A stretch of DNA of 64,000 nucleotides. Origin: DASUBV01 sp036501025 (GTDB taxonomy: Bacteria; Actinomycetota; Actinomycetes; Streptosporangiales; Streptosporangiaceae). The stretch covers positions 1-64,000 of the forward strand of contig DASYBB010000010.1 in the NCBI GenBank assembly GCA_036501025.1, in the 5' to 3' direction. This document shows, piece by piece, positions 41,145 to 49,353 of this stretch. The first letter of the stretch is position 1. The number at the start of each line of letters is the position of its first letter. Below the pieces are notes generated by a model that was given only the letters and a program-made list of their open reading frames with translations, was not told the DNA's origin and did not search any database. Position numbers and translations under genes: made by a program.

Positions 41145-42167
41145 CTAGCTCCGCCAGCGGCTGATCACGTCCCGCCCGAACCGCGCCATCTCCTCGCGCT
41201 GCGGCGAGAACTGGAGCAGCATCAGGCCGACGCCGGCGGCCTCGTAGCCGCGGAGCCGGTCGATGATCTGGTCGGGCGTGCCGACCAGGCCACTGCGCAG
41301 CCCGCGGTTGGAGACGCTGTACTCCTCCAGGGACACCTGGGACTCCAGCTGCGAGCCCGCGACGAAATCCTGGTAGGACGAGTAGGCCTCGGGCGAGGAG
41401 CGGACGTTCAGGATCCGGTCCAGCTCCGCCTGCGCCTCCGCCTCGGTATCGCGGCAGATCACGTAGCCCGAGACGCCGAACTGCAGCGGCGGCGCGCCCG
41501 CCGCGGCCCGGCGCGCGCTCAGGTCCGCGACCTTGGCCGCGATGGTCTCGGGCGCGTCGCCGTGCATGACGTAGGCATCGGCCCGGGCCGCGATGACCTC
41601 CTTGGCCCGCGGCGACTCGCCCCCCATGTAGACCGGCGGCAGGCGGCTGGGCTTGGGTTCCAGGACGGCGCTGTCGAGCTGGTACAGCGGCCCGGAATGC
41701 GAAACGGTGTCCTCCCGCAGCAGCGCGCTCACCACCGCCAGCCATTCCTCGGTGCGGGCGTAGCGGGCGTCGTGGACGTCGAACGGGGCGCCGTACTGGG
41801 CGGCCTCGTCCTTCCACCAGGACGACACCACGTTCAGCGCGACCCGGCCCGGCGCGATGACGTCCAGCGTGGACAGCGCCTTGGCCGTCAGGGCGGGCGA
41901 GTGGTAGTTCGGCCGGACAGCCAGCATCAGCTCCAGCGTGCTGGTCACCGCCGCCACCGCGGGGGCCAGCGTCCAGCCGTCCAGGGACGGCTCGCGCGGC
42001 CCCTTGATGTCGTTCAGGTTCAGCTCCGCGATCAGCGAGAGGTCGAACCCGTCCTGCTCGCTGGCGATGGCCAGGTCACGGACGTAGGGCCAGGCCACCG
42101 GCATGCCCTCGTCGCGGACGTTGCGCAGCCAGCCGCCGAAGATCGGCATCCAGTACCCGAACCGCAT
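41145..42167 (-). CDS. Flavin-dependent monooxygenase, SsuD/SfnG-like LLM family
   Basis: A 340-residue luciferase-like protein beginning RFGYWMPIFGGWL. The family strand GRVALNVVSSWWKDEA and the YMGGESPRAKEV phosphate-binding loop are those of FMNH2-dependent alkanesulfonate or dimethylsulfone monooxygenases. Sulfur substrate is inferred from family resemblance only; no sulfonate transporter or flavin reductase gene is adjacent. ATG 42167 is preceded by GGAAGG at six bases. It lies 39 bp after an ATP-grasp gene on the same strand, with an aminotransferase gene further up, so the three may form one pathway. Confidence 0.7.
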   Translation of the reverse strand: MRFGYWMPIFGGWLRNVRDEGMPVAWPYVRDLAIASEQDGFDLSLIAELNLNDIKGPREPSLDGWTLAPAVAAVTSTLELMLAVRPNYHSPALTAKALSTLDVIAPGRVALNVVSSWWKDEAAQYGAPFDVHDARYARTEEWLAVVSALLREDTVSHSGPLYQLDSAVLEPKPSRLPPVYMGGESPRAKEVIAARADAYVMHGDAPETIAAKVADLSARRAAAGAPPLQFGVSGYVICRDTEAEAQAELDRILNVRSSPEAYSSYQDFVAGSQLESQVSLEEYSVSNRGLRSGLVGTPDQIIDRLRGYEAAGVGLMLLQFSPQREEMARFGRDVISRWRS

Positions 42168-42206
42168 TGCTGCCCTTCCTTGTTGAGCCACGGGGTTGTT
42201 CCTCAC

Positions 42207-43112
42207 TCAGGCGGCGAGCAGCTTACCCAGGTAGCTGGCGACCGCGGGCAGGGCGGGGCGGGCCGCCGCCGCCTCGATGTCGGCGTTGTAGTTGGTCGTG
42301 GTGTTGATGTCGTAGGTCACCAGGCGGCCGTCGGCGGTCTCGATGAACTCGAAGCCGGCGATCTCGATCCCGTGGCTGGCCGCGAACGCCTCGTACCGGC
42401 CGATGACCGGGTCATCGAACCCCTCCCGCAGCGCGAACAGGCTGTCCTGCGATCCGCCGCCGACCGCGCACGCGTCGGCCGGGCACAGCTCGAAGCCGCC
42501 GCGGGCGGTGTCGGCGGTGATGGCGTACACGAACTCGCCGCCGACGATCTCGGCCCGGGTGATCTGCGGCCGGGCGGCGGCCAGGTACTCCTGCAGCAGC
42601 GTGATCCCGTCGACCGGCGCCGCGTAGCCGGGCGATTCCAGGTAGGTCTCGTACTCGTCGTGGCTGGTGAACAGGGCCACCCCGAGGCCCTTGCCGCCCT
42701 GGTTGTGCTTGCTGATGAACGGCGCGGGCAGCTTCCGGGCGGCCGCCGCGAGCTCCCGGCGCCCGGCCACCGCGATCGTGGCGGGCACGTCGAAGCCGGC
42801 CGCCCGCAGCGCGACGAGCTGCTCGACCTTGCTCATCTCCAGGTCCAGCACGCGCCGGCCGTTGACCACCCGGCGGCCGTGGGCCTCCAGCCAGGCCAGC
42901 ACGCCGCGGGTCTGGTCCTTGGCGAACGGGTGCTCGCGGGTATGCGAGGACGCGCTCATCCTCGACCAGAACACCCCGGTCGGCGGGACCGCGGCCAGGT
43001 CGACGGCGGCCTCGCCGAGCAGCCACGGCTCATACGGCACGCCGGCCGCCTCCAGGGCCGCGGCGATGGGCCCGAACCAGTCCGGATTCTCATGGATCAC
43101 GTAGACCTTCAC
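42207..43112 (-). CDS. RimK-like ATP-grasp ligase
   Basis: A predicted 301-residue ATP-grasp enzyme of the RimK/glutathione-synthetase type. Visible blocks are SRMSASSHTREHPFAKDQ near the N-terminus, FISKHNQGGKGLGV (the flexible ATP-binding loop with catalytic lysines) and GFEFIETADGRLVTYDINTT, where the acidic and Asn residues bind magnesium. Such enzymes join an amine to a carboxylate via an acyl-phosphate, for example in peptide or amino-acid ligation. I chose GTG 43112 because TACGCT ends six bases before it, implying a leaderless mRNA; a start at 43145 is possible. Substrates are unknown. Confidence 0.75.
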   Translation of the reverse strand: MKVYVIHENPDWFGPIAAALEAAGVPYEPWLLGEAAVDLAAVPPTGVFWSRMSASSHTREHPFAKDQTRGVLAWLEAHGRRVVNGRRVLDLEMSKVEQLVALRAAGFDVPATIAVAGRRELAAAARKLPAPFISKHNQGGKGLGVALFTSHDEYETYLESPGYAAPVDGITLLQEYLAAARPQITRAEIVGGEFVYAITADTARGGFELCPADACAVGGGSQDSLFALREGFDDPVIGRYEAFAASHGIEIAGFEFIETADGRLVTYDINTTTNYNADIEAAAARPALPAVASYLGKLLAA

Positions 43113-43172
43113 CGGGCCAGCGTACGAGACCGCCTCATCGGGCACGCCGGGCCATCCGCGGCAATCCGGTCA

Positions 43173-44273
43173 TCAGCAGCGCGTGGGCCAGCTCCGCGCC
43201 AGCCGCAGGAACGTGTCGTTGTCCGCCGGGGCGCCGATCGAGACCCGGACGCCGTCGGGCGGGTACGGCCGGACGATGACGCCGGCCTCCTCGCTGGCGG
43301 CGGCGAACGCCGCGGTATCGGGGCCGAGCGGCAGCCACACGAAGTTGGCCTCGGTCCCCGGCACGGTCCAGCCCTGGTCGCGCAGCTCGCGGGCGACCCG
43401 GCCGCGCTCGGCGACGACCTGGTCGACCCGCTCCATCAGCTCGGCCCGGGCCGCCAGCGAGGCGATGGCGGCCGCCTGGGCCACGGCGTTGACGGCGAAC
43501 GGCAGCTGCGTCTTGCGCACGGCCGCGGCGACCGGCTCGTGGCCGATCAGGTACCCGACCCGCAGCGCGGCCAGCCCGTAGGCCTTGGAGAAGGTCCGCA
43601 GCAGGGCCAGGTTCGGCCGGTCCGGGTAGAGGGTGGCGCCGTCGGGCACGCCCGGGTCGCGCACGTACTCGTGATAGGCCTCGTCCAGGACGACCAGGCA
43701 GTCGGGCGGCACCTGGTCCAGGAACCACTCCAGCTCCGCGCGGCCGACCACGGTGCCGGTGGGGTTGTTGGGGTTGCAGACGAAGATCAGCCGGGTCCGG
43801 CCGGTGATGGCGGCCGCCATCGCGGCCAGGTCGTGGCCGTGCTCCCGCAGCGGGACGCGGACCGAGGCCGCGCCGGCCAGGTCGGTCAGGGCCGGGTAGG
43901 CCTCGAACGACCGCCAGGCGTAGAGCACCTCGTCGCCCGGCTCGGCGGTGGCCGCCAGCAGCTGCTGGGTCAGGCCCACCGAGCCGCAGCCCACGGCCAC
44001 GTGGGCGTCGGGCACGCCGAGCCGCCCGGCGATCGCGTGGGTCAGCTCGGCCGACCCGTGATCGGGGTACCGGTTGAGCCCGCCGGCCGCCGCGGCGATG
44101 GCGTGCAGGACCGACGGCAGCGGGCCGTAGGGCGACTCATTGGAGCAGAGCCGGGCCGCGGTGGCAGCTCCGCCGCCGGGCTTGTAGGAGACGAAGGAGT
44201 CCAGGACGGGGCGGAACCGGGGCGAGCCGGGCCCGGCGCCGCGGCGATGGGGGTACAGTGCGCGAGTGGACAT
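43173..44273 (-). CDS. Histidinol-phosphate/aromatic aminotransferase
   Basis: A fold-type I PLP aminotransferase of 366 residues. Motifs are LCSNESPYGP near the N-terminus, NPNNPTG, DEAYHEYV with the PLP-contacting Asp and Tyr, and the Schiff-base lysine in TFSKAYGLAALRVGY. The family includes HisC and the actinobacterial phenylalanine aminotransferase Pat. Because no his genes are nearby, a Pat-like or specialised role is as likely as histidine synthesis. The ATG has a perfect AGGAGG six bases upstream, the strongest ribosome-binding site in this region. A 60-bp gap separates it from the ATP-grasp gene downstream. Confidence 0.82.
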   Translation of the reverse strand: MSTRALYPHRRGAGPGSPRFRPVLDSFVSYKPGGGAATAARLCSNESPYGPLPSVLHAIAAAAGGLNRYPDHGSAELTHAIAGRLGVPDAHVAVGCGSVGLTQQLLAATAEPGDEVLYAWRSFEAYPALTDLAGAASVRVPLREHGHDLAAMAAAITGRTRLIFVCNPNNPTGTVVGRAELEWFLDQVPPDCLVVLDEAYHEYVRDPGVPDGATLYPDRPNLALLRTFSKAYGLAALRVGYLIGHEPVAAAVRKTQLPFAVNAVAQAAAIASLAARAELMERVDQVVAERGRVARELRDQGWTVPGTEANFVWLPLGPDTAAFAAASEEAGVIVRPYPPDGVRVSIGAPADNDTFLRLARSWPTRC

Positions 44274-44374
44274 CGTTGTCCTCCTGAGCAGGTCAGTCGC
44301 TCCGTTCAGAGTATCTCCGCGGCGGGCGGCCGCCCGCCCGGAACATGACTGATTGTCCGCGACTGCCCCTGTTC

Positions 44375-44389
44375 GGAGTCGTAGACTCC
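44375..44389 (+). promoter_or_regulatory. Palindrome upstream of blaI, candidate BlaI operator
   Basis: GGAGTC, GTA, GACTCC is a perfect inverted repeat ending four bases before the TAGAGT hexamer (44394-44399). That hexamer itself ends six bases before the GTG start of blaI. Position between -35 and -10 is suitable for autorepression. Confidence 0.55.
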
Positions 44390-44405
44390 GGGGTAGAGTG
44401 CTGGA

Positions 44406-44792
44406 GTGAACCGTCTAGGGGAACTAGAGCGCGCGATCATGGACGTGCTCTGGGAAGCGTCGGAATCGCTCACGGTCCGCCAGGTCAGCGAGCAGCTGAC
44501 CGAGCGAGACCTGGCGCATACGACCGTCATGACGGTTCTCGACCGGCTCTCCAAGAAGGGCTTTGCCCGCCGTCAGCGCGACGGCCGGGCGTGGCGCTAC
44601 CGGGCGGCCGAGAGCCGAGAGGCGTATGTCACCGAGCTCATGCTCAGCGCGCTGGACCAGACGGGGGACCGTCAGGCCGCCCTGGCGCGCTTCGTGCGCA
44701 GCGTGTCCGGCTCTGAGGCGCGCGCCCTGCAGCACGCCCTGGAGGCCCTCGCGCGCCCCCAGGACCAGCGTGAGGACCTCAGCACCAGCTGA
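44406..44792 (+). CDS. BlaI/MecI-family transcriptional regulator
   Basis: A 128-residue winged-helix repressor of the BlaI/MecI type, beginning LGELERAIMDVLWEASESLTV. The recognition helix lies in LAHTTVMTVLDRLSKKGFARR, and a C-terminal dimerisation helix follows. The segment where staphylococcal BlaI is cleaved cannot be judged by eye. It lies 6 bp before an M56 metallopeptidase gene, the usual actinobacterial pairing. In mycobacteria the orthologous pair controls beta-lactamase and ATP-synthase genes; no beta-lactamase gene is in this window. The start is leaderless by promoter spacing. Confidence 0.9.
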   Translation: MNRLGELERAIMDVLWEASESLTVRQVSEQLTERDLAHTTVMTVLDRLSKKGFARRQRDGRAWRYRAAESREAYVTELMLSALDQTGDRQAALARFVRSVSGSEARALQHALEALARPQDQREDLSTS

Positions 44793-44798
44793 GCGGCC

Positions 44799-45743
44799 AT
44801 GACCGCCGTCCTGGTACTCGGCCTGATGACGGCCAGCTGCGTTCAGGCGGCGGCCGTGCTCGCGACCGCCCGCTGGCCGCGCCGCGCGCCCGCCGCGGCC
44901 ATCGTCCTCTGGCAGGCCCTCGGCCTGGGCTGGGGCCTCGCCGCCGTCGGCACCCTGATCGGGCTGGGCACCGCCGGGCAGGGCCCGGGCACCCCGGGCT
45001 CCGGGGTGGCGGGCGGCGCGCTGAGCCAGCTGGGCCGGCTGGCCCGGGGCCAGCTCGGGTTCGGGCCGCTGGCCCTGGCCCGGCTGGCCTGCCTGGTGGC
45101 GGGCCTGGTCCTGCTCACGCTGCTGGTCTGGGTCCTGCTGTCGGCCTCGGCGGCCGTCCTGCGCGCCCGCCAGCGCCAGCGCGCGCTGCTCAGCCTGCTG
45201 GCCCACGGCGACCCGAAGGTGCCGGGCGCGCTGGTCGTCGACTACCCGGCGGCGGCCGCCTACTGCCTGCCCGGGCTGCGCTCGGCCATCGTCATCAGCG
45301 CGGGCACCCTGGACCTGCTCGACTCCGCCGAGCTGGCCGCGGTCCTGGCCCACGAGCGCGCCCACCTGCGGGAGCGCCATGATCTGGTACTGCTCCCGTT
45401 CGTCGCCCTGCTGAACGGATTCGCCTGGTCGCCGGTCGTGCGCAAGGCGCACCAGGCCGTCGCGCTGCTGATCGAGATGCACGCCGATGACATGGCGCGG
45501 CGGCACCGCCCGGCCCGCGAGCTGGCCACCGCGCTGCTGCGCGTCGGCGCGGCGGGCGGCGGCCTGGCCCCGTCCGGGGCGCTGGCCGCGACGGACCCGG
45601 CCCGGGACTGCGACGTGACCGCCCGCGTCACCCGGCTGCTGCGGCCGGCGCCGGGCCTGCCGGCAACGGCGCTGGCCCTGGTGGCCATGGCCGCCACCCT
45701 GGCCATCGTGGTGCCGGCCGCCGTGCTGGTCATGCCGTTCTAG
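44799..45743 (+). CDS. M56-family membrane metallopeptidase (BlaR1-like, no sensor domain)
   Basis: A 314-residue membrane protein with about four hydrophobic helices and a cytoplasm-facing zinc-protease motif HERAH in AAVLAHERAHLRERHD. A downstream EMHADD glutamate is a likely third ligand. It resembles the peptidase core of BlaR1/MecR1 but lacks the extracellular penicillin-binding sensor domain. It probably acts on the adjacent BlaI-type repressor in response to membrane or wall stress; that link is inferred from the 6-bp gene spacing. It is convergent with the AlaX-type gene. Confidence 0.85.
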   Translation: MTAVLVLGLMTASCVQAAAVLATARWPRRAPAAAIVLWQALGLGWGLAAVGTLIGLGTAGQGPGTPGSGVAGGALSQLGRLARGQLGFGPLALARLACLVAGLVLLTLLVWVLLSASAAVLRARQRQRALLSLLAHGDPKVPGALVVDYPAAAAYCLPGLRSAIVISAGTLDLLDSAELAAVLAHERAHLRERHDLVLLPFVALLNGFAWSPVVRKAHQAVALLIEMHADDMARRHRPARELATALLRVGAAGGGLAPSGALAATDPARDCDVTARVTRLLRPAPGLPATALALVAMAATLAIVVPAAVLVMPF

Positions 45744-45760
45744 CCGCCGCGGCCGGTCCC

Positions 45761-46510
45761 TTACTCGATCTTGATGCGCAGGCGGCGGAACCCGCGGCCC
45801 TTGTTCTCGATCTTGACGACCTGGATCTTCCCGATCTGGCTCGTGGTGGCGACGTGGGTACCGCCGTCGGCCTGCTGGTCCAGGCCCACGATGTCGATGA
45901 TGCGGACCTCGGCCACCTCCGGCGGGACCAGGTTGGTGGCGGTGCGGATGATGTCGGGGATGGCGAAGGCCTCCGCGCGCGGCAGCACCCGGGCGTCGAT
46001 CCGGCGGCCGGCGTCGACCTCGGCGTTGCACGCGGCCTCGACCGCGTCCCGGAACCCGGCCGGCAGCTCGGGCAGGTCAAAGTCCATGCGCGCCGTCAGC
46101 GGCTCCATGTTCCCGCCCGTGACCAGCGCGCCGTAGTCGCGGAAGACCACGCCGCACAGGACGTGCAGCCCGGAGTGGGTCCGCATGAGCGCGGTCCGGC
46201 GCTCGTCCGCGACGGCGCCGCGGACGGTCGTCCCGGCGGGCGGGACGGGGTCGCCCTCGGCCGGGATCAGATAGAGGTCATCGCCCTTGCGGGCGCCGTC
46301 GATCCGGGTCTGCACGCCGCCCCACAGCAGCACGCCGTGGTCGGGCGGCTGGCCGCCGCCGCCGGGGTAGAACGCCGAGCGGTCGAGCACGATGCCGTCG
46401 CCGGAGGCATCGAGGACGACGGCGTCCCACTCGCGGAGCGTCTGGTCGTCCAGCTCCAGGCGGTGCGTCCGCCACCGCGGCGCGGCCGGTGTTTCCTGCG
46501 TCTCGCTCAT
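45761..46510 (-). CDS. AlaX-type alanyl-tRNA editing protein
   Basis: A stand-alone relative of the AlaRS editing domain, 249 residues, that would hydrolyse Ser- or Gly-tRNA(Ala). The Gly-rich FYPGGGGQPPDHG loop and the first zinc pair in THSGLH are present. The second metal motif reads QADGGTH, with aspartate in place of the usual cysteine of CxxxH, a variant I believe occurs in other AlaX proteins. TAGGCT ends six bases before the ATG, so the mRNA is probably leaderless. It stands next to, but not in an operon with, the DUF2516 gene. Confidence 0.82.
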   Translation of the reverse strand: MSETQETPAAPRWRTHRLELDDQTLREWDAVVLDASGDGIVLDRSAFYPGGGGQPPDHGVLLWGGVQTRIDGARKGDDLYLIPAEGDPVPPAGTTVRGAVADERRTALMRTHSGLHVLCGVVFRDYGALVTGGNMEPLTARMDFDLPELPAGFRDAVEAACNAEVDAGRRIDARVLPRAEAFAIPDIIRTATNLVPPEVAEVRIIDIVGLDQQADGGTHVATTSQIGKIQVVKIENKGRGFRRLRIKIE

Positions 46511-46535
46511 CGGCCGAGCCTAGCGGGGCGGGCGT

Positions 46536-46874
46536 CTACCAGGGGCCGTAGGGACCCTGGCGCGACCCGCCGCCCAGGTTGGTGATCTTCGGCCGGACGT
46601 CGGCCAGGTAGATGGCCGCCGCGACGAAGGCGATGATGGGCAGGAAGCTGAAGATCGGCAGGTAGTTCAGCGCGCCGCCGATCCCGATCAGGAACGCGAC
46701 GCCCAGGATGATCAGCCACAGGGGCTTGGTCTGCTTGCCGGCCGCCACGAACGATGCCGCGGGGCGCCGGATCGCATCCACGAACGCCCACGCCTCGACC
46801 ACGAATGCCCCGATGAGGAGCACCCAGAAGAAGTAGGTGATCGCGCTCGCGCCGGTCAGGTTGAAGAAGCTCAC
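46536..46874 (-). CDS. DUF2516 family membrane protein
   Basis: A 112-residue protein with three hydrophobic helices. The first contains FFWVLLIGAFVVEAWAFVDAI, the second WLIILGVAFLIGIGG, and the third lies before the basic tail. It matches the actinobacterial DUF2516 family, whose function is unknown. It starts 9 bp after the xre regulator stop codon on the same strand, so it is co-transcribed with that gene. Confidence 0.82.
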   Translation of the reverse strand: MSFFNLTGASAITYFFWVLLIGAFVVEAWAFVDAIRRPAASFVAAGKQTKPLWLIILGVAFLIGIGGALNYLPIFSFLPIIAFVAAAIYLADVRPKITNLGGGSRQGPYGPW

Positions 46875-46883
46875 GACATCACG

Positions 46884-47369
46884 CTACTCGCTGGATACCG
46901 GTGGGGTGGCATGACTGCCGGGGCCGGCCTCGAGGGCCTCGGGGCCGACGTCCTCGGGCCAGGCCAGCTCGGCCTCGCCGGGCGTCAGGTCGCTGTCGCC
47001 GTCGTCCTCGATGGCGTCGGCCGCGGCGGCCGCGGTCTCCTTGCGGAACGACTCATAGATCTCGATCAGCATCTGCCGCTGGCGCTGGGTCAGCTCCGGG
47101 TCGGTCCTGACCGCCTCCCGGACCATGGAGCCGGGCGGCCGGTCCTCCAGGAAGCCGGCCTGGACGTAGAGCGCCTCGGCCGAGATCCGCAGCCCCTTGG
47201 CGATCTGCTGCAGGATGTCAGCGCTCGGGCGGCGCAGGCCGCGCTCGATCTGGCTCAGGTAGGGGTTGGAGATGCCCGCGTTCTGGGCCAGCTGACGCAG
47301 CGAGATCCGGGCCTGCTCGCGCTGCTCGCGGATGTAGGAACCGATCGTGTTGACGTTCACCGGGCTCAT
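46884..47369 (-). CDS. XRE-family helix-turn-helix regulator
   Basis: A 161-residue regulator with an N-terminal Cro/CI-type helix-turn-helix (ISLRQLAQNAGISNPYLSQI then ERGLRRPSADILQQIAKGL) and an acidic, probably disordered C-terminal half after about residue 95. I chose ATG 47369: GATAAT ends six bases before it with TTGCAT 17 bp further upstream, an almost canonical promoter giving a leaderless mRNA. A perfect 16-bp palindrome overlaps the -35 and is a likely autoregulatory operator. It forms an operon with the DUF2516 gene. Confidence 0.85.
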   Translation of the reverse strand: MSPVNVNTIGSYIREQREQARISLRQLAQNAGISNPYLSQIERGLRRPSADILQQIAKGLRISAEALYVQAGFLEDRPPGSMVREAVRTDPELTQRQRQMLIEIYESFRKETAAAAADAIEDDGDSDLTPGEAELAWPEDVGPEALEAGPGSHATPPVSSE

Positions 47370-47375
47370 GCTTCG

Positions 47376-47406
47376 ATTATCCCACCGCATGCTTGCAGAT
47401 GCAAGC
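47376..47406 (-). promoter_or_regulatory. xre promoter with 16-bp palindrome on the -35
   Basis: On the minus strand TTGCAT (47404-47399), 17 bases, GATAAT (47381-47376), then six bases to the ATG. GCTTGCA-GA-TGCAAGC (47391-47406) is a perfect palindrome overlapping the -35. Twelve of its bases recur between radA and its divergent neighbour. Confidence 0.75.
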
Positions 47407-47411
47407 GCACG

Positions 47412-48257
47412 CTAGCCACCGCTAGCGGGGATGCCGAGCATGGCCCGCGCGCCGGCCGGGGTCATGGCCGGGCGCTGGGCCAGCTCGGCCCCGGCGGCGG
47501 CCCGGGCCACGAGCTCCGCGTTCCCGGTGACCGGGCGCCCGCGGGCGAAGGACGTGGTGTCCTCCATGCCGACCCGCAGGTGGCCGCCGGCGGCCAGCGC
47601 GGCCAGCAGGACCGGCACCGAGGTGCGGCCGATGCCCGTCGCGGCCCAGGTCGCCCCGTCCGGCAGCGCGGCCACCGCCGCGACCAGCGTGGCGGCGTCG
47701 CCGGGCATCCCGCCGGGCACCCCCATGACCAGATCGCAGTGCACGTGACCGCCCGCCGGCGCGCCCAGGTCATCGAGCAGCCGGTGCAGGGTGGCGATGT
47801 GACCGAGATCGAACAGCTCGAACTCGGGCACGATGCCGAGCTGCTGGGTCCGGGCGTACAGCTCGCGGATGAACGGCCAGGAGTTCAGGAACACCTCGTC
47901 GCCGAAGTTGACGGTGCCGCAGGTCAGTGAGCAGGCGTCCGGGCCGGCGTCGAGCACGGCCAGGCGGCGGTCGAGCGGATCGGTGACCGCCCCGCCGGTG
48001 GACAGCTGGACGATCAGGTCGGTCGCCTCGCGCAGCGCGCGCACCGTATCGGCCAGCCGGGCCGGGTCCAGCGTGGGGCGCGCCTGGTCGTCCCGGATAT
48101 GGACGTGGATGACCGCGGCCCCGGCCGCCTGGCACTCCTTGGCCGTGGCGACCAGCTCATCGAGGGTGACCGGCAGGGCCGGCACCGCCGCCTTCTCGAC
48201 CTCGGCGCCGGTGGGCGCCACCGTAATCAGGGTGGACGTAGCTGTCTTGACCGGCAT
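47412..48257 (-). CDS. BKACE (DUF849) beta-keto acid cleavage enzyme
   Basis: A 281-residue TIM-barrel protein of the beta-keto acid cleavage enzyme family; the founding member Kce cleaves 3-keto-5-aminohexanoate with acetyl-CoA in lysine fermentation. The zinc site is visible as HVHIRD (residues 51-56). LSTGGAVTDPLDRR and GTVNFGDEVFLNSWPF follow. GMEDTTSFARG near the C-terminus is also typical. The family has many substrates, so the keto acid is unknown. GAGGAGG precedes the ATG. It is divergent from dtd with only 11 bp between start codons, so each promoter must overlap the other gene. Confidence 0.85.
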   Translation of the reverse strand: MPVKTATSTLITVAPTGAEVEKAAVPALPVTLDELVATAKECQAAGAAVIHVHIRDDQARPTLDPARLADTVRALREATDLIVQLSTGGAVTDPLDRRLAVLDAGPDACSLTCGTVNFGDEVFLNSWPFIRELYARTQQLGIVPEFELFDLGHIATLHRLLDDLGAPAGGHVHCDLVMGVPGGMPGDAATLVAAVAALPDGATWAATGIGRTSVPVLLAALAAGGHLRVGMEDTTSFARGRPVTGNAELVARAAAGAELAQRPAMTPAGARAMLGIPASGG

Positions 48258-48268
48258 AATGCCTCCTC

Positions 48269-48694
48269 GTGCGAGCCGTACTCCAGCGAGCCAGCGCGGC
48301 CAGCGTTTCCGTGGGCGGAACCGTGGTCGGCCGGCTCGCCCAGCCCGGGCTGGTCGTCCTGGTGGGCATTACCCATGCCGACACAAGTGCCGACGCCGCC
48401 GCGCTAGCGCGCAAGGTTTTTTATCTCCGCGTGCTGCGGGACGAGAAATCTTGCGCTGATATCTCTGCTCCGCTCCTCATTATTAGCCAGTTCACCCTCT
48501 ACGGGGAGACATCCAAGGGCCGCCGCCCGACCTGGCAGGCCGCGGCGCCGGGCCACGTCGCCGAGCCGCTGGTGGCAGCCTTCGTCGCCGACCTCCGCGA
48601 CCTGGGCGCCAGCGTGGAGACCGGGATCTTCGGCGCCGACATGCAGGTGGAGCTGGTCAACGACGGGCCGGTCACGCTGATCGTCGAGATCTAG
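48269..48694 (+). CDS. dtd: D-aminoacyl-tRNA deacylase
   Basis: Dtd hydrolyses D-aminoacyl-tRNA (and Gly-tRNA(Ala)). The 141-residue protein has the DTD motifs SQFTLYGETSKGRRP and NDGPVTLIVE, the latter near the C-terminus containing the Gly-trans-Pro-type GP loop. It starts at GTG 48269; a CATAAT hexamer ends eight bases before it inside the start of the divergent BKACE gene. Codons about 50-77 (48415-48500) are unusually rich in A/T-ending codons compared with the rest of the window, although the protein motif there is normal. Confidence 0.93.
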   Translation: MRAVLQRASAASVSVGGTVVGRLAQPGLVVLVGITHADTSADAAALARKVFYLRVLRDEKSCADISAPLLIISQFTLYGETSKGRRPTWQAAAPGHVAEPLVAAFVADLRDLGASVETGIFGADMQVELVNDGPVTLIVEI

Positions 48695-48798
48695 CCCCGC
48701 CGCCCGGCCGGCCCGGCGCTCGCTTTCCGCAGCCATGCCCATACTTGTCGTGAGATAACTGGAGATCACGCGGTTTTGCGTCTCCGGAAGGACTCACC

Positions 48799-49347
48799 AT
48801 GACCACCCCTGCGCCCTCGACCCCGGCCGCCCTCCAGACCCAGCTGGCCAGCGGGTCGCTGGCCGGCACCTGGACCCTCGACCCGGCCCGGTCCACGGCC
48901 ACCCTGCGGAGCAAGAGCCTGTGGGGCCTGGCCCCGGTCAAGGGCGTCTTCCGCGAGCTCGCGGGCGGCGGGACCGTCTCGCCGGAGGGCAGCGTCACCG
49001 GCCGCCTGGAGCTGGCCACCGGTGCCCTGGACACCAAGAACAGCAAGCGCGACACGCACCTGCGCTCCGATGACTTCTTCCTGACCGAGAAGTACCCCGC
49101 GATCACCTTCACCCTGGACAGCCTCGCCCCGGCCGGCGACGGCGTGACCGTCTCCGGTCAGCTCACCGTCCGGGAGCGCAGCCAGCCCATCTCCTTCCCC
49201 GCGGCCGTCACCCTGGCCGGCGGCGAGGTGGTGCTCGACGCCACGGTGCACGTCGACCGGTCAGATTTCGGGCTCACCTGGAATCAGCTGGGCATGGCGT
49301 CCATGAAGAACACCATCGCCATCCACGCTGTCCTGGCCCGGAGCTGA
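48799..49347 (+). CDS. YceI-like family protein
   Basis: A 182-residue lipocalin-like beta-barrel protein of the YceI family. The opening strand AGTWTLDPARSTATLRSKSLW and later segments (HLRSDDFFLTEKYPAITFT and FGLTWNQLG) are diagnostic. Relatives bind isoprenoid quinones or similar amphipathic molecules. There is no signal peptide, so it should be cytoplasmic. The ATG is preceded by CCGGAAGGA. A lower-GC stretch upstream around 48740-48780 probably carries the promoter. A hairpin shared with the convergent neighbour follows. Confidence 0.88.
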   Translation: MTTPAPSTPAALQTQLASGSLAGTWTLDPARSTATLRSKSLWGLAPVKGVFRELAGGGTVSPEGSVTGRLELATGALDTKNSKRDTHLRSDDFFLTEKYPAITFTLDSLAPAGDGVTVSGQLTVRERSQPISFPAAVTLAGGEVVLDATVHVDRSDFGLTWNQLGMASMKNTIAIHAVLARS

Positions 49348-49353
49348 CGCCGG

